Shown: positions 1 through 14,070, counted from the stretch's first letter. The stretch: DNA of 64,000 nt from Lagopus muta (GCF_023343835.1 NC_064435.1:78812134-78876133); one strand, 5' to 3'. Numbers and translations: made by a program. The notes: generated by a model not told the origin, from the letters alone.

Positions 1-175
1 GATGCCTACTCAGTTATGCTTTGGACATGATAGAAGGTTTGTGGCTCTGAATTGCCACGCCATCACTTGTAAAAGAAACACTGTTTCGGTCCAACCCAAA
101 CACTTTTGTGAGTTAGAACGCAGACCAGAGTAATCAGGCCCCGTGTTCATAGATCAGGAGATGAAAGGGGCCTAT

Positions 176-602
176 TCATAGAATCATTAAGGTTGGAAAA
201 GACCGCTAAGATTATCTAGTCCAACCATCAACCCATCACTACCATGCCCAATAACCACGGTCCTCAGTACCACACCTACATGTTTCCTGAGCACCTCCAG
301 GAACAGAGACTCCACCACCTCCCTGGGCAGCCATTCCAGTGCCTCACTACTCCTGAGAAGAAATGTTTCCTAATATTCAGCTTGAACCTCTCCTGGCACA
401 ACTTAAAGTCACTACCCCTCATTCTATCACAGTTACATGGAAGAAGAGGCTGACCCCTACATAAGCACAGCCTCCCTTCAGGCAGTTGTAGAGAGCAATA
501 AGATCTCCCCTGAGCCTCCTCTTCTCCAGACTGAACAATCCCAGTTCCTCCAGCCGCTTCCCATGAGACTCGTGCTCCAGACCCTTCACAGCTTCATCGC
601 TC
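176..602 (-). mobile_element. CR1 LINE 3' fragment
   Basis: The plus strand opens with tcatagaatcattaaggttg, the reverse of the CR1 terminus. It continues through the 3' UTR into the end of ORF2; the complement encodes a degraded form of the family's ..[22 protein letters not shown].. region. 5' truncated near 602. Confidence 0.93.
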
Positions 603-3600
603 AAAATTAAGGATCACTTTCCTAGGGAAAGAAGAACACTGCTAAGTGGGCAGGCTGGGCAAGAAGAGGAAGAAGATACAATTCTCATGAGTAATTGTGC
701 TTGCCAAAAAACGTGCCAGTTTGCACGTCACTGATTTATTCCAAGCGTGGTAATCACTATCATCGTAGTTTTACTCTGTCTAATGAGAGGTATTACCTAT
801 TGCTGAGTGATTCAAAAGATTCAAAACACTGCTGTCAACTTCTATGCTGACTTTCACCAGCATTTGCATGCCAGCAAACTTAGCAAAGGAGCAACTTGCA
901 AAGGTACCAGAACAAACAGTTGCCCTTGGTTCTTTGTGTGCCCCCGCAGCACATCTGAAACTCAGACCTTTCACGCAGGTGTCAAACATCAGGAAACTGT
1001 GAAAATTGTGCCCCAGTTTTGCAATATGCATTTATATTAGAATAAAAGCTTCCTCCTGACACATTCAAAATTTGTTTATAGTCTTCTAGGTTTTCTTAAG
1101 ACCCCAAGCTGAGGCATGGAGCATGGCGAGGCTTCCTCAGCTCCTGGGACTGCTTCTGAGACCAGAAGACAAAGTCACCTCCAGGTCCCCAGTCAAAATT
1201 AATAGATTTTTCTAGCAGTTCTGTCTTTCTCCATGCTCCATGAAAGAACGGACCTATCCATACCACTGCCCCCTGTGCTTGGCTAAGTAGAAGTGCAGTA
1301 AAATACTAAGAGCAGGAATGAAGGCAGGTTCAAGGGGTCTCTGGCACATTTCACATGCTGACAAAGTGAAATTGCATTGAGTCAGCCTCTGACACAAGAG
1401 AAAGTATAACTTTTTTACTCTACTTTTTGGAAACTGCTGTTTGGCTTGCTTTCCCCCACAATCAGGTTGACACATTGTCAAGTGCGACAGCACTTCAGCT
1501 GGCCCATTCAAGCAGTTGATGTTGCAATATTTACAGGCTATGTCTCACCACTTGGGCAGGGGGCTGAGCAGAAATTTGTATTTAAAATCTTCCAGGACAA
1601 ACTGTTCTCTTTTATTGCTGCTTCAGATGGAAACTTCCAGTGTGGTTCTAAAGCTTCCCTGTGTTCCTGCAGCCAGGTGGTCTCTGTGTAGGGCTGGCAT
1701 TTCAGTCTCTCAGAGTCTCTCGATCTCTATTTAATTTTCTCTTTGCCTTCTTGTCTTCTCTGGTCACTACCTCATCAAGAGCAATCATGACAATTTGTTT
1801 TTTTCTTTGATTACTATATTTTGACTTGAGATAGAGTGGGAATGCTTCCCCTCACAGACACTGCACATGAAAGTTCATGTCCACGATTTTTTTCCTTTGT
1901 GGTAAAAAGCATTAAATTCCTGAGCTACACTACGGTGTATGGAGTTCTAGGTTTTAACTGACCTGTTTCCTTCCTGTTCTGCTTACTGACTCATTTCCTT
2001 AAATCTAATTTGAGCTTGAGTGTAAGCCTCAGACAGTACATCAGTAGTGTCCATAACACCCATTGATCAAACAAACAGAAAGGGATGGCAGGCAAAGTGG
2101 AAACATTTCCATTACTTTCACAAGAGAGAAATAAATATTATTTTCTGATGGGAGATGAGGAGGAACAACAGTGGACAGCCATGGAGTGGGCCATGTGCTT
2201 CTTCCAGACGGAACCTTACCTGTTGTTCCTGTGTCCAAGAACAACTCACATGAAATCCGTGCAAATATTGAACCTGGATCCATGAACCTGGTAATTTTCA
2301 TCAATTATCTCTTTGGTAGCTGACTACAGTAAAAATCCTTCAATATCACTTATAAAAGAATTAGAGGAGCTGAGAGTACTTTTTTTTCTGGAGCTGGGCA
2401 AACTGAAGAGCACCTACTTTTCACTTCTACCTTACGAAACAGTTGAGGTATTCATCCTATCTAGATACCACTGGATATGTCACTTAAATTGAGTTTCTCC
2501 ACTTTCTTTCTTTAATTTTTTTTTTTTTTAACAGTGATTTAAACTTTTGCATTTCCAGTTCACCAGAGCACAGATTTCAAAGGCAAATGTGATCTTGCTT
2601 TTCCTCACTCAGGCAGCTGTTTGCTCTGAGAGAAGCCTTTGAATGCAAATAACAAAGACACTGCAAATATTCTTTATTCAAAACCACCTGTGAACCAGCA
2701 GTTCTCTGTCTCCCCTCTACCTGGTCCACAATTAAAGTCATTTTTTACTGAATGCTTGCCCCTGGCTCACTTTTAGCAAATTTAGAGAGTTAAATCTGAT
2801 CAAAAAGCTACTGGAGGAGTGGTTGGCTGTGCAGAGTCAGCTGGGCTTGTTCCAAGCACCCAGTAACTTCAGCACAATCCTTTCTGTATTGAAATGGACC
2901 TGTGTAGGTATGTAACAACTCAATCTACAAGAAGGTGCTGTGGCTGTAGTTTTATGCCCACACATGAGCACAGATCAAATATTAAATTGCAAGCACCCTT
3001 CTATCTACTCACATTTAATTGCACCTGAACTGTCAAAAGGCAGTCTTTGATCATGGGCAAGTTTCAAGCCCTTGCTTGCAATTAAAGAAGATGTTACAGG
3101 AATCATCAGACTGCTTTTGGAGTGGGAGTAAAGGAAGCTGAAGAATGCAGGCACTCTAGCAGCAAAATACATTGGGGCTCCACCCTTCCAACAAATAAAC
3201 TACAGATAAAGATTGCTGTGAAATGATGCTGATTCAATAATGCACCCTGAAATGCCGTCAACTGCGTTTTTATCTGCAAGGTACTTTATGGACTCCAACA
3301 ATGAGCTCACAGAAAGGCCTGTGAGGTACTTGAGGTGTTGTGGCACTACCTCTTCAGAAAATGCAGAACCAAAAAGGCTGAATGTCTTGACCAAGGCTAA
3401 AGTGTGTCAAGGGCAGAGTATTTATGTATCCTGGTCTCATAATGCCTTGTCCCAGTAACAGGATCTCAGATCATTCCCATAGATTCTTTACCAACAAGTT
3501 CTGATTTAAAAAAGAAAACAAAAACAAAAACAAACAACAACAACAAAAACAGCAGCATTTCAGTGATTATTTGGTCCCATTTTCTATGCATATTTCCTTC

Positions 3601-6569
3601 TGGAATGCTCTGAACAAATGCTCTGGCTCCAACCAACTGATAGGAGGAATCACTAGAAAGCAAAACAAATACAGCACAAACGCTACTGTTGTGTCTTAAA
3701 AAGTCAGAATTTGCTGAGGAGACTGAGAAGATGCCCATCAGCAGTGAAATTACTACTACTTGTTATTATTATTGCCAAGGGGTGTTATCGTTATCTCAGA
3801 GCCTTGGTGGGAAAATGTGCACAGCAGTTTTGTCTAGGCCAGATTTCACTATCAAAAAAGCATGACTTAACACCCCCAGCAAGAAAGCCGTGTCCTCCTG
3901 CTTCCTTCTTAGGGAAAAGAAAAAATCATTCCTTATACTTTTCATTACTGCAGTTTGTCCTGGCTAACTTATGCCTCAGGAAATGAAGAGACATTGCCCT
4001 GGCCTTCCTTGCCCCAATGCAGTGTCTTTGGTGCCCGAGGTCCTGTCCTGATATGTGCCTCCTGGGCCGAGCAGCCAACGTTGTGCAAGTCATGCAGTAG
4101 CCAGCAACAGCTCCATTAGCTGCTGAACCTTGATAAACTGATAGCAATAGCTTTTTATGGCAGGTAAACCACGTAACAGTAGCCATTTCATGCTTTGAAG
4201 TGATAAAAAACATCCCCCAGTACCCATATTATGGCCTTCCTTCTAGAGGTGATTGTGGCATACCTTAAACCTGCATCAGACAAGGACAAATGTGTCTCTG
4301 CTCCATTCTTCTTTGGTTATTTGGCAGCCAAGGAAAAAAATCCCATGGCTGGGGCAGTGAGACAAGGTTTGCTGTGTCTGGTGGTCTTCCCCTTCGGGGA
4401 GCCTGGGGCAAAATGCTCTCAGGAGCCACTGTCTACTAGGAAAAGGCCTTGGCAATGCAGGATTTCCCATAGTGGATTCGGTTGAAGGCTGTTACACTCC
4501 TCTGTTGCCCTAAGGGATAAATGTTACCTAGAAGGCTGGTGCTTTAGACATCAAAGAATGCCAGGGGATTTTTCTTTTTTTATTTCTTCTTCTTCTTTTT
4601 TTTTTTTTAATTGCTCTGAGTAATTTTTAAGCCAGACATTTTCATAAAAGAGGATCAATTCAAAATCCACTTCAGAGTTGCTGAGTGAAGAAGCTGGGAT
4701 CCAAAGAGAGGCTTAAAAAAAAGTGACAATGGGGGAAAAAAAAAAAAAAGAAAGAAAGAAACATGTAGACAATCTATTCCTCAGGGTGTTTGTTCTCCCT
4801 TTTGAGATCCTTTATAAGCTGCTCTGATCTGCAGCTTCCAACTGGTACATGCTTGTTCCCAGGGAACTAAACACCCCGCCTGCATGCTTTCCTTTACTTG
4901 AGCATAAGGCATGCTTGTAAATCTAACCTGCCTTTAAATTTCTTCATGAGCATATTGCATCTCCTACAGTTCCCTAAATGAAATGCACAAATCTCTCAGC
5001 TAAATTGGCCCTTATGTCACTGAGGTTTTATCTGCTTGTTGTTAGGAGCGACCGTATGTCACAGATGGAAGGTCAGGGGGGTTGAGATGTATGGTGTGAG
5101 GGATTCATTATTTTCTGAGTGTCTGATCTGACCTATCTTTAAATAAAAGGCCTGCTTCTCAAAGGGAGGATCCTCAGCACTTTTTGAAACTGCTCAAGCC
5201 TTCCTTACCAGGTCTTCAGCTAAGCCCACCAACACAGAGCTACTATGGTCATGCGAAGTCATTTGAAATCATAATACACGTCCAAGTGAAAGACTTATCT
5301 TTTCAAATATTGGACCATGAACACAATGTACACCCACAAAAAGTGTCCAGAATGACTGGGTTTGAGGGAATAGGGTGAAAGAGGCACTAGAGAGACAAAT
5401 TTGGTTGAAAATGCAAGTACTATACAAACAACAAATGCATACACAAATATACATAAAAGCAAAAAATGCCCCTAATGCTGGTGGTTCTTTTCTCAAACCC
5501 GAGAAGCAGTACAAAGGAAAATGTTGAAATCTGCCTTCTTGTCTCAGGGCCTGAATGTAAAGCATGGTAGAAAATGGGTAGAAAAGAAAATGAAGCCTCA
5601 TTTCACTGAATAACCCCCAAATGAATTAAAAGCAAACACACCAAAAGGTCAGCAAATAGATAGATGTGAATTCAATTCTTTTGCGATTTCGTTTGCAACA
5701 AGTCATGCCATTACTAAAAGCACTGGAAAACAGATTGTCAGAAAAAAATACATTTTTTTTTCAGCAAGTGGTGTCTGCTCAAAAATAACATGCACTGTGG
5801 TGTTTACATTGTGGCTCCACAGGGCTGCTTCCTGAGCAAAAGGCTTTGAGCTGCCTCCCAGCTTCAGCAGGACAGGATATAGCATATTATTCCCAGGATA
5901 CCCCAGGCTACGATCTCTGTTTCAGCTCAAGAGAAGATAAAAGTGTCAATCAAAATGGCTCCAAACTAGTAGCTCCCAGGTCCCACTCTGGCAGTTGTTG
6001 GTCTGCTGGGGTCCCCCTAAGTCAGCTGGTTACCCACCTCCTGATAGTAACCACAGAGCCAATAGCCCAGGAGGGAAATCTGAAGAGCAGAGCGTTGAGA
6101 GGCATATAGATTTGTGTACAGCAAGAGCGTCCATCAGACCCAATGACAAGGCATTCTGAGGTAGCAATATGTGCACATGCATCATATATACCAAATTATC
6201 ATAGGCTTAAGTCCTGAATTTATATCTGTTCAAGATAACTGATGTAGTTGGAAGAAATGAACTGCAGAGGCATGCAGCAAAGTGCATCTGCGTTGGTGCA
6301 ATTTTTCACAATCCTTTTCTGCACAGCCTTTACATTTATCTCTGCCCAAAAAGCCTCCTAACATTCCTAAAACCTCAGCAGTTGTGAAGAACCAGATTTA
6401 GCCCAGTGAAGAAAACTGAAGGGAGAAAACTGGGATATGAAGCTCCCTGAGCTCAGAGGAGGCTGCAGCCTCTTGGACAAAGGGATTTCATCCAGAAATA
6501 TATCTGGTAAATACCCAAGTAGCAATTCTGTCTCATCTTGCTTGGGGTCAAAGGAAAAACACTGTTTTC
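603..6569. other. intergenic, no gene recognised
   Basis: Unique sequence between two CR1 copies. It holds a T run near 2,519-2,530, an A/C-rich tract at 3,507-3,550, a T-rich tract near 4,574-4,609 and an A/G tract near 4,735-4,761. Open frames are short and without recognisable protein features. Confidence 0.7.
3507..3550. repeat. A-rich low complexity (AAAAC / CAA units)
   Basis: Consecutive imperfect AAAAC and CAA repeats, likely a decayed poly-A or simple repeat. Confidence 0.8.
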
Positions 6570-6771
6570 AGGTTTGGTATTAGGAAAAATTATTCTCTGT
6601 AAGAGTGGTAATACATTGGAACAGGGAAGTGGGGAAGCTACTGTCCCTGGAGATTTTCAAGAAAGGGGTAGATGTGGCACTGAGGGACACGGTTAGTGGG
6701 CATGGTGGGGGTGGGTTGACAGTTGGACTTGGTGATCTTAGAGGTCTTTTCCAGCCTTAATGATTGTATGA
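6570..6771 (+). mobile_element. CR1 LINE 3' end
   Basis: It contains 'gtggggaagctactgtccctgg', 'ttggacttggtgatctta' and 'gtcttttccagccttaatga' in CR1 order, ending tgattgtatga. Only about 200 bases of the 3' end remain. Confidence 0.92.
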
Positions 6772-7524
6772 GTCTCTCATGAAACCAAAACCAGGTGGGG
6801 TGGGAATTCTGTTCCACCCCATGATAAATAGCCTGTGGCTCAAATGCCCTACCTCTTTGCCTAGGATTTCTGACATAGAAATTCTCAGTTTAGGACAAGG
6901 TTGGGGATGGTTTTCTAAAAGCAACAAACCAAAGAGCCAGCTCCTTCCTATTCAGGTGTTGCAAGTTTTCTGTTACTTGGATGAATTATTCAGGTCACAA
7001 TTAGTGATGGGCATGCTTGTGGACACAAATTCCCAGCTTCAAAGCACAGTTGGGTAATGCAGCTTGTAGTCCCTCGGGGTCCCAGCTACTTCTTGAAGTC
7101 CGTCATAGACTGGAATCACCTTAAAAGAGACATTAGGCCTAATTCAGAAAGGCAAATTTAGTCCGATATTCTAAATGCAACTCCTCTGTCGTAAGCTGCA
7201 GCTTTAATTAACTTCAGGTACATTATTATGAAAGACAGCAGTGACAAACTACTGAACAACCTCCCCCTCCTGAGGATTCCACAACACAGAAACCAACCAA
7301 ATGCTTAACCTTGCCAGTCACGGCACTCTATTGACACAGGCAATTATAGCTAATCACAGCAATTACTAATAAAGCATTATCAAAGATAATGAAAAAGAGG
7401 CCATTTACAACACCTGCTTAAGATGATCCAAGGTCATAACAAGATGTGACCAAGCAGGACAGCCATGCCAGGTGCCAAGCCTTTCTCAAGGCCTGGCTGT
7501 GGCAGAATTGGTGCCAGGGACCTC
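6772..7524. other. intergenic; AT-rich motif cluster at 7,190-7,400
   Basis: No coding feature. The right half is rich in TAATTA/ATTA-type cores and is listed separately as a candidate regulatory element. Confidence 0.6.
7190..7400. promoter_or_regulatory. candidate conserved non-coding element
   Basis: A dense run of homeodomain-type cores (tttaattaact, caattatagctaatcac, caattactaataaagc) with low repeat content. It looks like slowly evolving regulatory DNA, but only a cross-species alignment can tell. Confidence 0.2.
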
Positions 7525-7855
7525 ATGGTGGCTGCAGCTCCTCACAGGGAGCAGAAAAGCAGCACTGAGCTCTGCTGTCTGTCTCTGACAGCAACAGGGC
7601 CCAAGGGAATGGCATGGAATGTGTCAGGGGAGGGACAGCTGGAGGTTAGGGAAAGGGTCTGCACCAGAGGGCGGTGCACATGGAACGGGCTGCACAGGGC
7701 AGTGGGCACTGCACCTGAGCTTGCCAGCATTCAAGAAGCAAACGGACAATGCTCTTAGACATAGGGTATGATTTTTGGATGGTCCTGTGTGGAGCCAGGA
7801 GCTGGACCTGATGATCCCTATGGGTCCCTTCCAACTTGGGAGATTCTACAGTTCA
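7525..7855 (+). mobile_element. CR1 LINE 3' fragment
   Basis: It carries 'gtgtcaggggagg', 'ggtctgcaccagagggcggt', 'ggtcctgtgtggagccagga' and 'gggtcccttccaacttggga' in the order of an avian CR1 3' UTR subfamily. The terminal repeats are worn (gattctacagttc). The 5' limit is approximate. Confidence 0.88.
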
Positions 7856-9682
7856 AGCACAGCGCTCAGCAGACCTCTCCACCTGGTCTTTGGTCCCTGC
7901 TAAGCAGGAGTTCTCACAGCTCCCCCAGCCCCAATGGGCTTTTTGGCCACAAGCTGGATCCCTGACTGCCACAAAATAGTGGGAACTGGGTGGATCCTTA
8001 TCTCCAACATCAGGCATGTTTGCAAAGGCAAAAGATCAAATTGCTGGGCCTTCTACTGCAGGTCACCTCTTTAAATGGCCATGCGGGAATGGAGCAAGGG
8101 TGTTTTTCTGGCTGACCCGCTGCTTTCAGAAGTTTGCCTTTTACCTCAGCCTCCGATTTATTTCCCACATTCTACATTAAAATACATATGAAAAAAATGG
8201 TAGCTTGTGTGAAGGTGACAAAGATCAGCACGAGCAGTTTCTATCCCAACGAACGGGACTTCTGTCAGAGCAGCTACATTAAGATGGATGTTTCCCTCTG
8301 TGCAAAGAAAACAAGTTTTTTTAAACCTGCTGGGCACTTATTTAACCAACACACATCTAATGCACTGGTTCCATGGCCTCCGAGGTTATCCAGTGAGGAG
8401 TCCCTCTGAGGACATTCATACCAGTGCAAAGGGTAGGCAAAGAGTGTGCCACATGGGTGGGAGTGTGCTGTGGGGATGGCAGTTGCATAGGGTGCAGCAG
8501 AGGAGATCAGCCTGAGCAACAGCAAAAATGACCTTGTTTGGTTTGTTATACTAAATGCACATAAAGTAGAGGAGTCTTAGCAACGTGCAGGGAAGAAAGA
8601 AGTTCAGCCTTGGCCCACAAGCGAAGCAGGGAGTAAAATTAATGCTTTCCTATCTGCCTTCTAGCATTACTTACTGATCCTCAGATCTGGATGCTGGCTC
8701 AATTCCCAGTATATGTAGCCTTATTTTTTTCCTGCTGCACAGTCCCAACTATTTGTAGTCACAGGTTAAAGCAGATTTTATTGGTTTTACAGTCTCCTGT
8801 ATATTGCTACAGAAGAAACGGGATTCAGCACAGTAGCATCAACGCGTTGCTGAGCACAGAGCAAATTCCCAGGGCTTTTTATTGGATTTCTCTATCTGGT
8901 ACCAGGCAAATCACCCACAGGGATGAAAATTGCTGCGAAGTCCAAGAGGAGCAAAAGTTTTACAATAAATGGCTGGATCAGGTCCAGAAGGAAGACTGGA
9001 GTGCCGCCAGGCTGCCATTCCCCAAGCAACCATGGCTGGCATTTGCAAGCCAGTTCCCAGCAGTGCCAGTTCAGGGCGACCAGCTGGCGGCTACTGCAGC
9101 ACGCAACGAAGTAGGAAGAGTCATACGGAGCTGCTGAAGAGATGGCAGGAGGGCAGGAAGGAAGAGCACAGAGCACACTGCAGAGAAGCAGAGAGAGAAT
9201 CTCCTTCCAGTCTATGCACACAGAAAACACCATTCAGTTACAGAAAGCAGCATATGCAAGTACTCAGCTGCATGGCCCATGTGTGAGTGTAAATGGCCAC
9301 GATGATATCTAGCTTAAAACAAGGGCTGGAAAGCCTTTTAAGACAAACACACTAGAAAATCTTTGAAACAAAAAATATCACTTGCATGCTGCCCAACCAT
9401 GTTTTGAAGGATGCTTTGTGGAAAAGTGAGGACAGTCACCTCATAATGTCCCAGCAAGGATGAGGAAGGCCATGAAGACTGAGCACCATGCACACTGCAG
9501 GATACACTCATACAGATTTGAGACTAGCCATCAGTGAATTACCCTGAGCTATTGAGGCATCTTATCCATCCTGTGAAGGGACTGCTATGAAATCCAAGTT
9601 TAATCTGTTCTAGTAATACAGAAGTCAAGTGTGAATACCTGCAATAAAGCAGTTTGAGAGTGGAGCTCTGTAAATCGTACTA
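7856..9682. other. intergenic, no gene recognised
   Basis: Unique sequence. Several overlapping open frames of 60-150 codons occur near 8,690-9,290 on both strands. None shows domain-like composition or splice context, so I treat them as chance frames. Confidence 0.6.
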
Positions 9683-9991
9683 TCATAGAATCACCATAGA
9701 ATCACAGAATGGCTCGGGTTGGAAGGGACCTTGCAGCACACTCAGCTCCAACCCACAGGCAGGGCTGCCACCACCAGCTTAGGCTGCCCAGGGCCCCATC
9801 CAACCTGGCCTTGAGTGCCTCCAGGGACAGGGCACCACAGCTTCTCTGGGCAGCTGTGCCACTGCCTCGCTGCCCTCTCAGTAAAGAATTTCCTCCTTAT
9901 GTCTCCCCACTTATGCTTTAAAGCCACTCCTGCTCGTCCTATCACTATCAGACCACGTCTTCCTCCTGCTGATAGGCTCCCTTTAAGTACT
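9683..9991 (-). mobile_element. CR1 LINE 3' fragment
   Basis: The plus strand opens tcatagaatcaccatagaatc and continues gggttggaagggacc, ggctgcccagggccccatcc and tttaagtactggaagga, the reverse complement of a CR1 3' end. 5' truncated. Confidence 0.95.
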
Positions 9992-12900
9992 GGAAGGATA
10001 TGAGATGTAAACCACTTTGCCAAGCAGTCCCATTTGACAAGGCATTTCCTGAACAGAAGAGGAACCAAAGTTAAATTCTTAGAGATCTATCAGCAATTCT
10101 GAAGAACGTGAAAAATATCCAGGGCTTGGGCAAAGAGAAAAGCAGTGCAGTGCTTTTCCTCCAGGCTTTTCCTGCAAACATTTCTGACCACCGCCAGCAT
10201 GATGGGTGTAACTTAAAATATGCTGGATGAGTAGACCAAACATATGGAAGAGCTATTTACGTTAGGCTAATGGCAAGTTTATGCCTTCAATCTGTGAAAC
10301 ATTGTTTTGGACTTAAATCTCAGCAAACAGCTCTTTTTCTGGACAGCCCCTCAGGTTGCTTTATCCACCTGTGAGGGAAGCACCCCCATTCCTCCCTGCT
10401 CCAAACTGCGTCTGTCTGCAAAAATGAGGTTATTCAGACCCGTAAAATACTTTGCAGTCTCTAGAGGAAGCACACAGTGTAACTCTGCATCTGACGGTTG
10501 TCAGCAAATAAGCATGGCTCTTCAAGCTGACTCACTCAAAGAAACAAACTAATCCCTACTAGACCTCACACAGGAGGTCTTGTTATCATCTTCGGAGAGA
10601 TTTGGAGAAGAACATGTCAATGATCTCCTATAAACACAGCTCCCACCAAGGAGACTAACAGCCTGCTGGTTTGAGGAAAACAAGGGCTAAACCTGACCCA
10701 GATGTTCATTAATTCAAGTCACATTCCCACCTATGGTGCCGAAGTTCAAGTTTACTTCTTCCAATTGCTGTTGGATTGAGTTAGCACAACACTATTAAGC
10801 TGTCTTGTTTCCATAACATCTGCTAAGAAGCAGATGCAGTGGGGTAATGGTAAACTTTGGTGATGTGAAAGCAAAGGAAATTCTAACTCAGAGCCCTTGA
10901 AAGATGAGAAGAGATAAAAGAGAAACAAGACTTCCTTGAGGAAGGGATGATGTATGGATATTGCAGTGTCAGGCTATGTAAACACAGCTGCAAATTTCCA
11001 CGCAGAGTCAAGCTGCTTTATGGGCTGTTTATTATACATCTAGATGGATATCTCTTTATATACTTATTGGAAACAAATATCCACATAAAACACCCTCGTG
11101 TAAGTGCTACGCAGGCCTTCGCATAGCAAAGAAATTGCTACAAGTGGGACGAGGGAAATGCCTAATGCAGTATTACAGAGCATTGGGATTGGAGTGATGA
11201 CTACAGGCCAGCCATCTCAATGAAATCAGTGGCACTTAGGTTTGCGTGCGTTACAGCTTGATGTTAACCCAGCACACCGTGATAGCAACATCGCAGCATC
11301 TGCTGCAGTCCTGCAAGCACTGCCACTGTTGAGTCTTCTACACAGCAGCCTGAGGCCATCCATCATCTGCCAACGTGCCAGTCAGTGCGAGGGGAAAGAC
11401 AATTACCCAAGCAGATAGCAGCAGCAGTGTTTCATTAGACATGCAATAGAAATTGGCTATAAAGGAAATGCAGAGATAAAACCAAATAAAATCAGAGGGC
11501 CTGGCAGGGGATCCATCTGGTTTATCAAAACATTTATAGGCTTGGTGTTTCAGTTTGTTTTCCTGCATGCAGCCGCAAGGGAAGCATGGCCAGGGGGACA
11601 GGTAGCAACTGCCTTCCATGGCACCAGGTTTTGGACCTTTTTAAGCAAGCTCCTTACAAACAGCTCAAAACTTGCAACCAGCAAGTTAGCAGACTGCTGG
11701 TTCTCATACCAGTACCTCTCTCAAACACACAGCAATCCAAGTTCAACTCCATCCCTCCAAAACTAACCATTCTTAGTTTGCCGTATTTCTTTTCAGCTAG
11801 AGAAGGATCTGAATTTCCATCTGCATCATCTTCTGTGCCCAGACAAGGAAGAGAACGGGAACAAGAAGCCAAGGAACAGGAGCACACTTCCTTTCTGGCA
11901 GCTAACAAAACTTACAGGGGTTCACAAAGCTGTGACCTGAGCTTTTCAAACAAGCATGCTATTCACTTTGCACAATACCTTGTAACACTCCTATAAAGTC
12001 ACTATCACATGCACATGCTCTTTCTCTCCAACTTTTGGTTTCTTTCAGAACATCTATTCCAACCAGCAGAAGCCGGGCTGAAACAAAAAGCAGCAACCAG
12101 GCTCATCAAAAATGGCAGGTGGGGACTGATGTGCTAACAAAGCTCCAGGTGAGAGAACACTGCCCAAATCCAGAAGTGTCACCATGGGACCATTTGCTCA
12201 AGGGTCACATGTGTTAACTAACTGAGATGTTTTTACCTGATTTCTCACCATCTCTTTGGCCTCATGGAATAGGAACAGTAAGATGTGGCAGACTGAAGGT
12301 GCAGTGATGGAAACCTCTGATGTATATCTCCTACAAAATTATGATGGAAATGGCTTGTTCTAGCAAAATACTCCCTCTCCTCCTCCCTCCTCCCCAAAAC
12401 AAATGTTATCAAATAGGTTGGGAAGTATTTTGCTTATTTACATTTCCTCTGGACAGGAACAATCCAAAACCTCATCCAGTGAGAATACAAGGCAACAGAC
12501 TACATCACAAACTTCTCGGTGGGGAGACGACAGCCATCCAGTGTCCTCATATACTGAAAGACAAGTGGAGAAGGGGAACTGGATGCTCCCTCAGGAAGAA
12601 GTGGTGGCAGTAGATGCAAATGGCTTCCTTCTGCTCCTGTCTCCCCTCCGTGGTCCTGTATGGTCCATGTACAGAGATACAAGTGGCTCTGGGGAGCACG
12701 GTGCTAGATGCAAGCTGCTGTGGGAGGAGGAGAAGCAGCATTTCTCACAGCTGAATTCTTGCCAGCCTGAGCTGAAGTTCATGAACTCACTCAGCCTCTG
12801 GCCCAAGGCTGAGTTCAGCTGCATCTGTGGTCTGATGAAGCGCTCCACATAGTCGTAATATCAATTTCTATTTCAGCTGAGTCCTTCTCTAAGGCAGGAG

Positions 12901-13380
12901 GTGATTCCTCTTCCTGACTGAAGAGCAGGGTTTAAGCTGTATTTGCTAATGCATTAGAAGGGATTTGCTCTGTTAATTTTCACAAATACCAAGTCCCTTC
13001 TGCAGGCATAATATTTATTTGTACAGAAAAAACTGTAATTTGTCTGGGGAACACAGAGCTTCTCTTTTTCTCTCCATTGTCTCCAGATGAAGTGATCAAG
13101 ATCTGATAGCAGACAGCTCTTTATTCAAGTAGACAATTGCACAGTGAGATCTAATGATTGGAAACTTAGCTTGGAAACAAGATGCATTTTTTTCTATTAT
13201 TTATCACAAGCCATTGAGAGCCATTAGCTGCTAGACCAAACTACCACTCAGAAACAGAGAATCTTCATTTCTGGATTCATTTGGTTAAAACTACATATTC
13301 CTCTAAAAGGGATGCTGTAGCTCTAACAACTTACAGGTCTGAAGCAGAAATTACTCTGCAGAATAATATGACCAAAATTA
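9992..13380. other. intergenic, no gene recognised
   Basis: Unique sequence with no repeat that I recognise. Overlapping open frames at 11,542-11,996 and 12,320-12,852 have no domain-like features and no convincing splice signals. Confidence 0.6.
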
Positions 13381-13445
13381 TGGAGGCTGGGTCAATCAGG
13401 CTGGATGATCTAATAGTTCCTTCTGGCCTTAAACACTATGAATCA
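13381..13445 (+). mobile_element. old CR1/L3-type LINE 3' tip
   Basis: 'aggctggatgatctaatag' and 'ttccttctggccttaaac', then actatgaatca, matches the diverged 3' terminus of ancient CR1-clade LINEs. Only about 65 bases are recognisable. Confidence 0.6.
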
Positions 13446-14070
13446 CGGATGTGGGGTGCCCTCCCTGGAGAGCTTCACAATGCCTTGCCAACACCAGGCT
13501 GTGATCTGCTCCTGTACTCTGAGCCAGCCACAGGAGCACCCAACAACCCCAAAGCTGTGTTATATGGCTTTAGTGGCCACCTCTAAAGAGATAAAGTCCA
13601 CCCATTAGGGAATTAAATATTTCAGAAGAACAGCTACCAAATTTACATGGACGAATTTCCCTTTTACAAACAAGGGCAGACTGGCATTATAGGCCTTATC
13701 ATCTGAGGGCCTGAAACCCCTCAGGACTTCTTGCCTTCCCTGCAAAAGCACCACGTTGCTTTGAGATGGTTGGCTTGGTGACCTCGGGTAACAATATGGA
13801 GGTGAAACATCCTCTGATTTTCTTCCTCACAAAAAACTGACTGACCACCTGCCCCACCTCTCTGTAGTACAGGCAACCACAGGGAGCGGAGGTGCGGACC
13901 CTCCAGCTTAGGTAGTGCCAGACCAGCAGTGCCGCTGGGCAGCACACTGTGCATGGGAGAATACGGTCATGCAGACTCGACATAGTGGGAAATAAAACAC
14001 TGAGATGTGGGCTGCTCTGCAGGAAGGATTTGCTTCTGAAAGCCCAAAGCACTCCAGCAAGACTGCAGTA
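13446..14070. other. intergenic, nothing recognised
   Basis: Unique sequence between two LINE remnants; the overlapping minus-strand open frames here lack features. Confidence 0.6.

Noticed and set aside
8691..9137. 148-codon plus-strand open frame
   Set aside because: It starts with a hydrophobic stretch, but the remainder looks random and other frames across 8,890-9,290 are equally open.
12403..12852. 149-codon plus-strand open frame
   Set aside because: Three minus-strand frames overlap it and nothing protein-like is recognisable.
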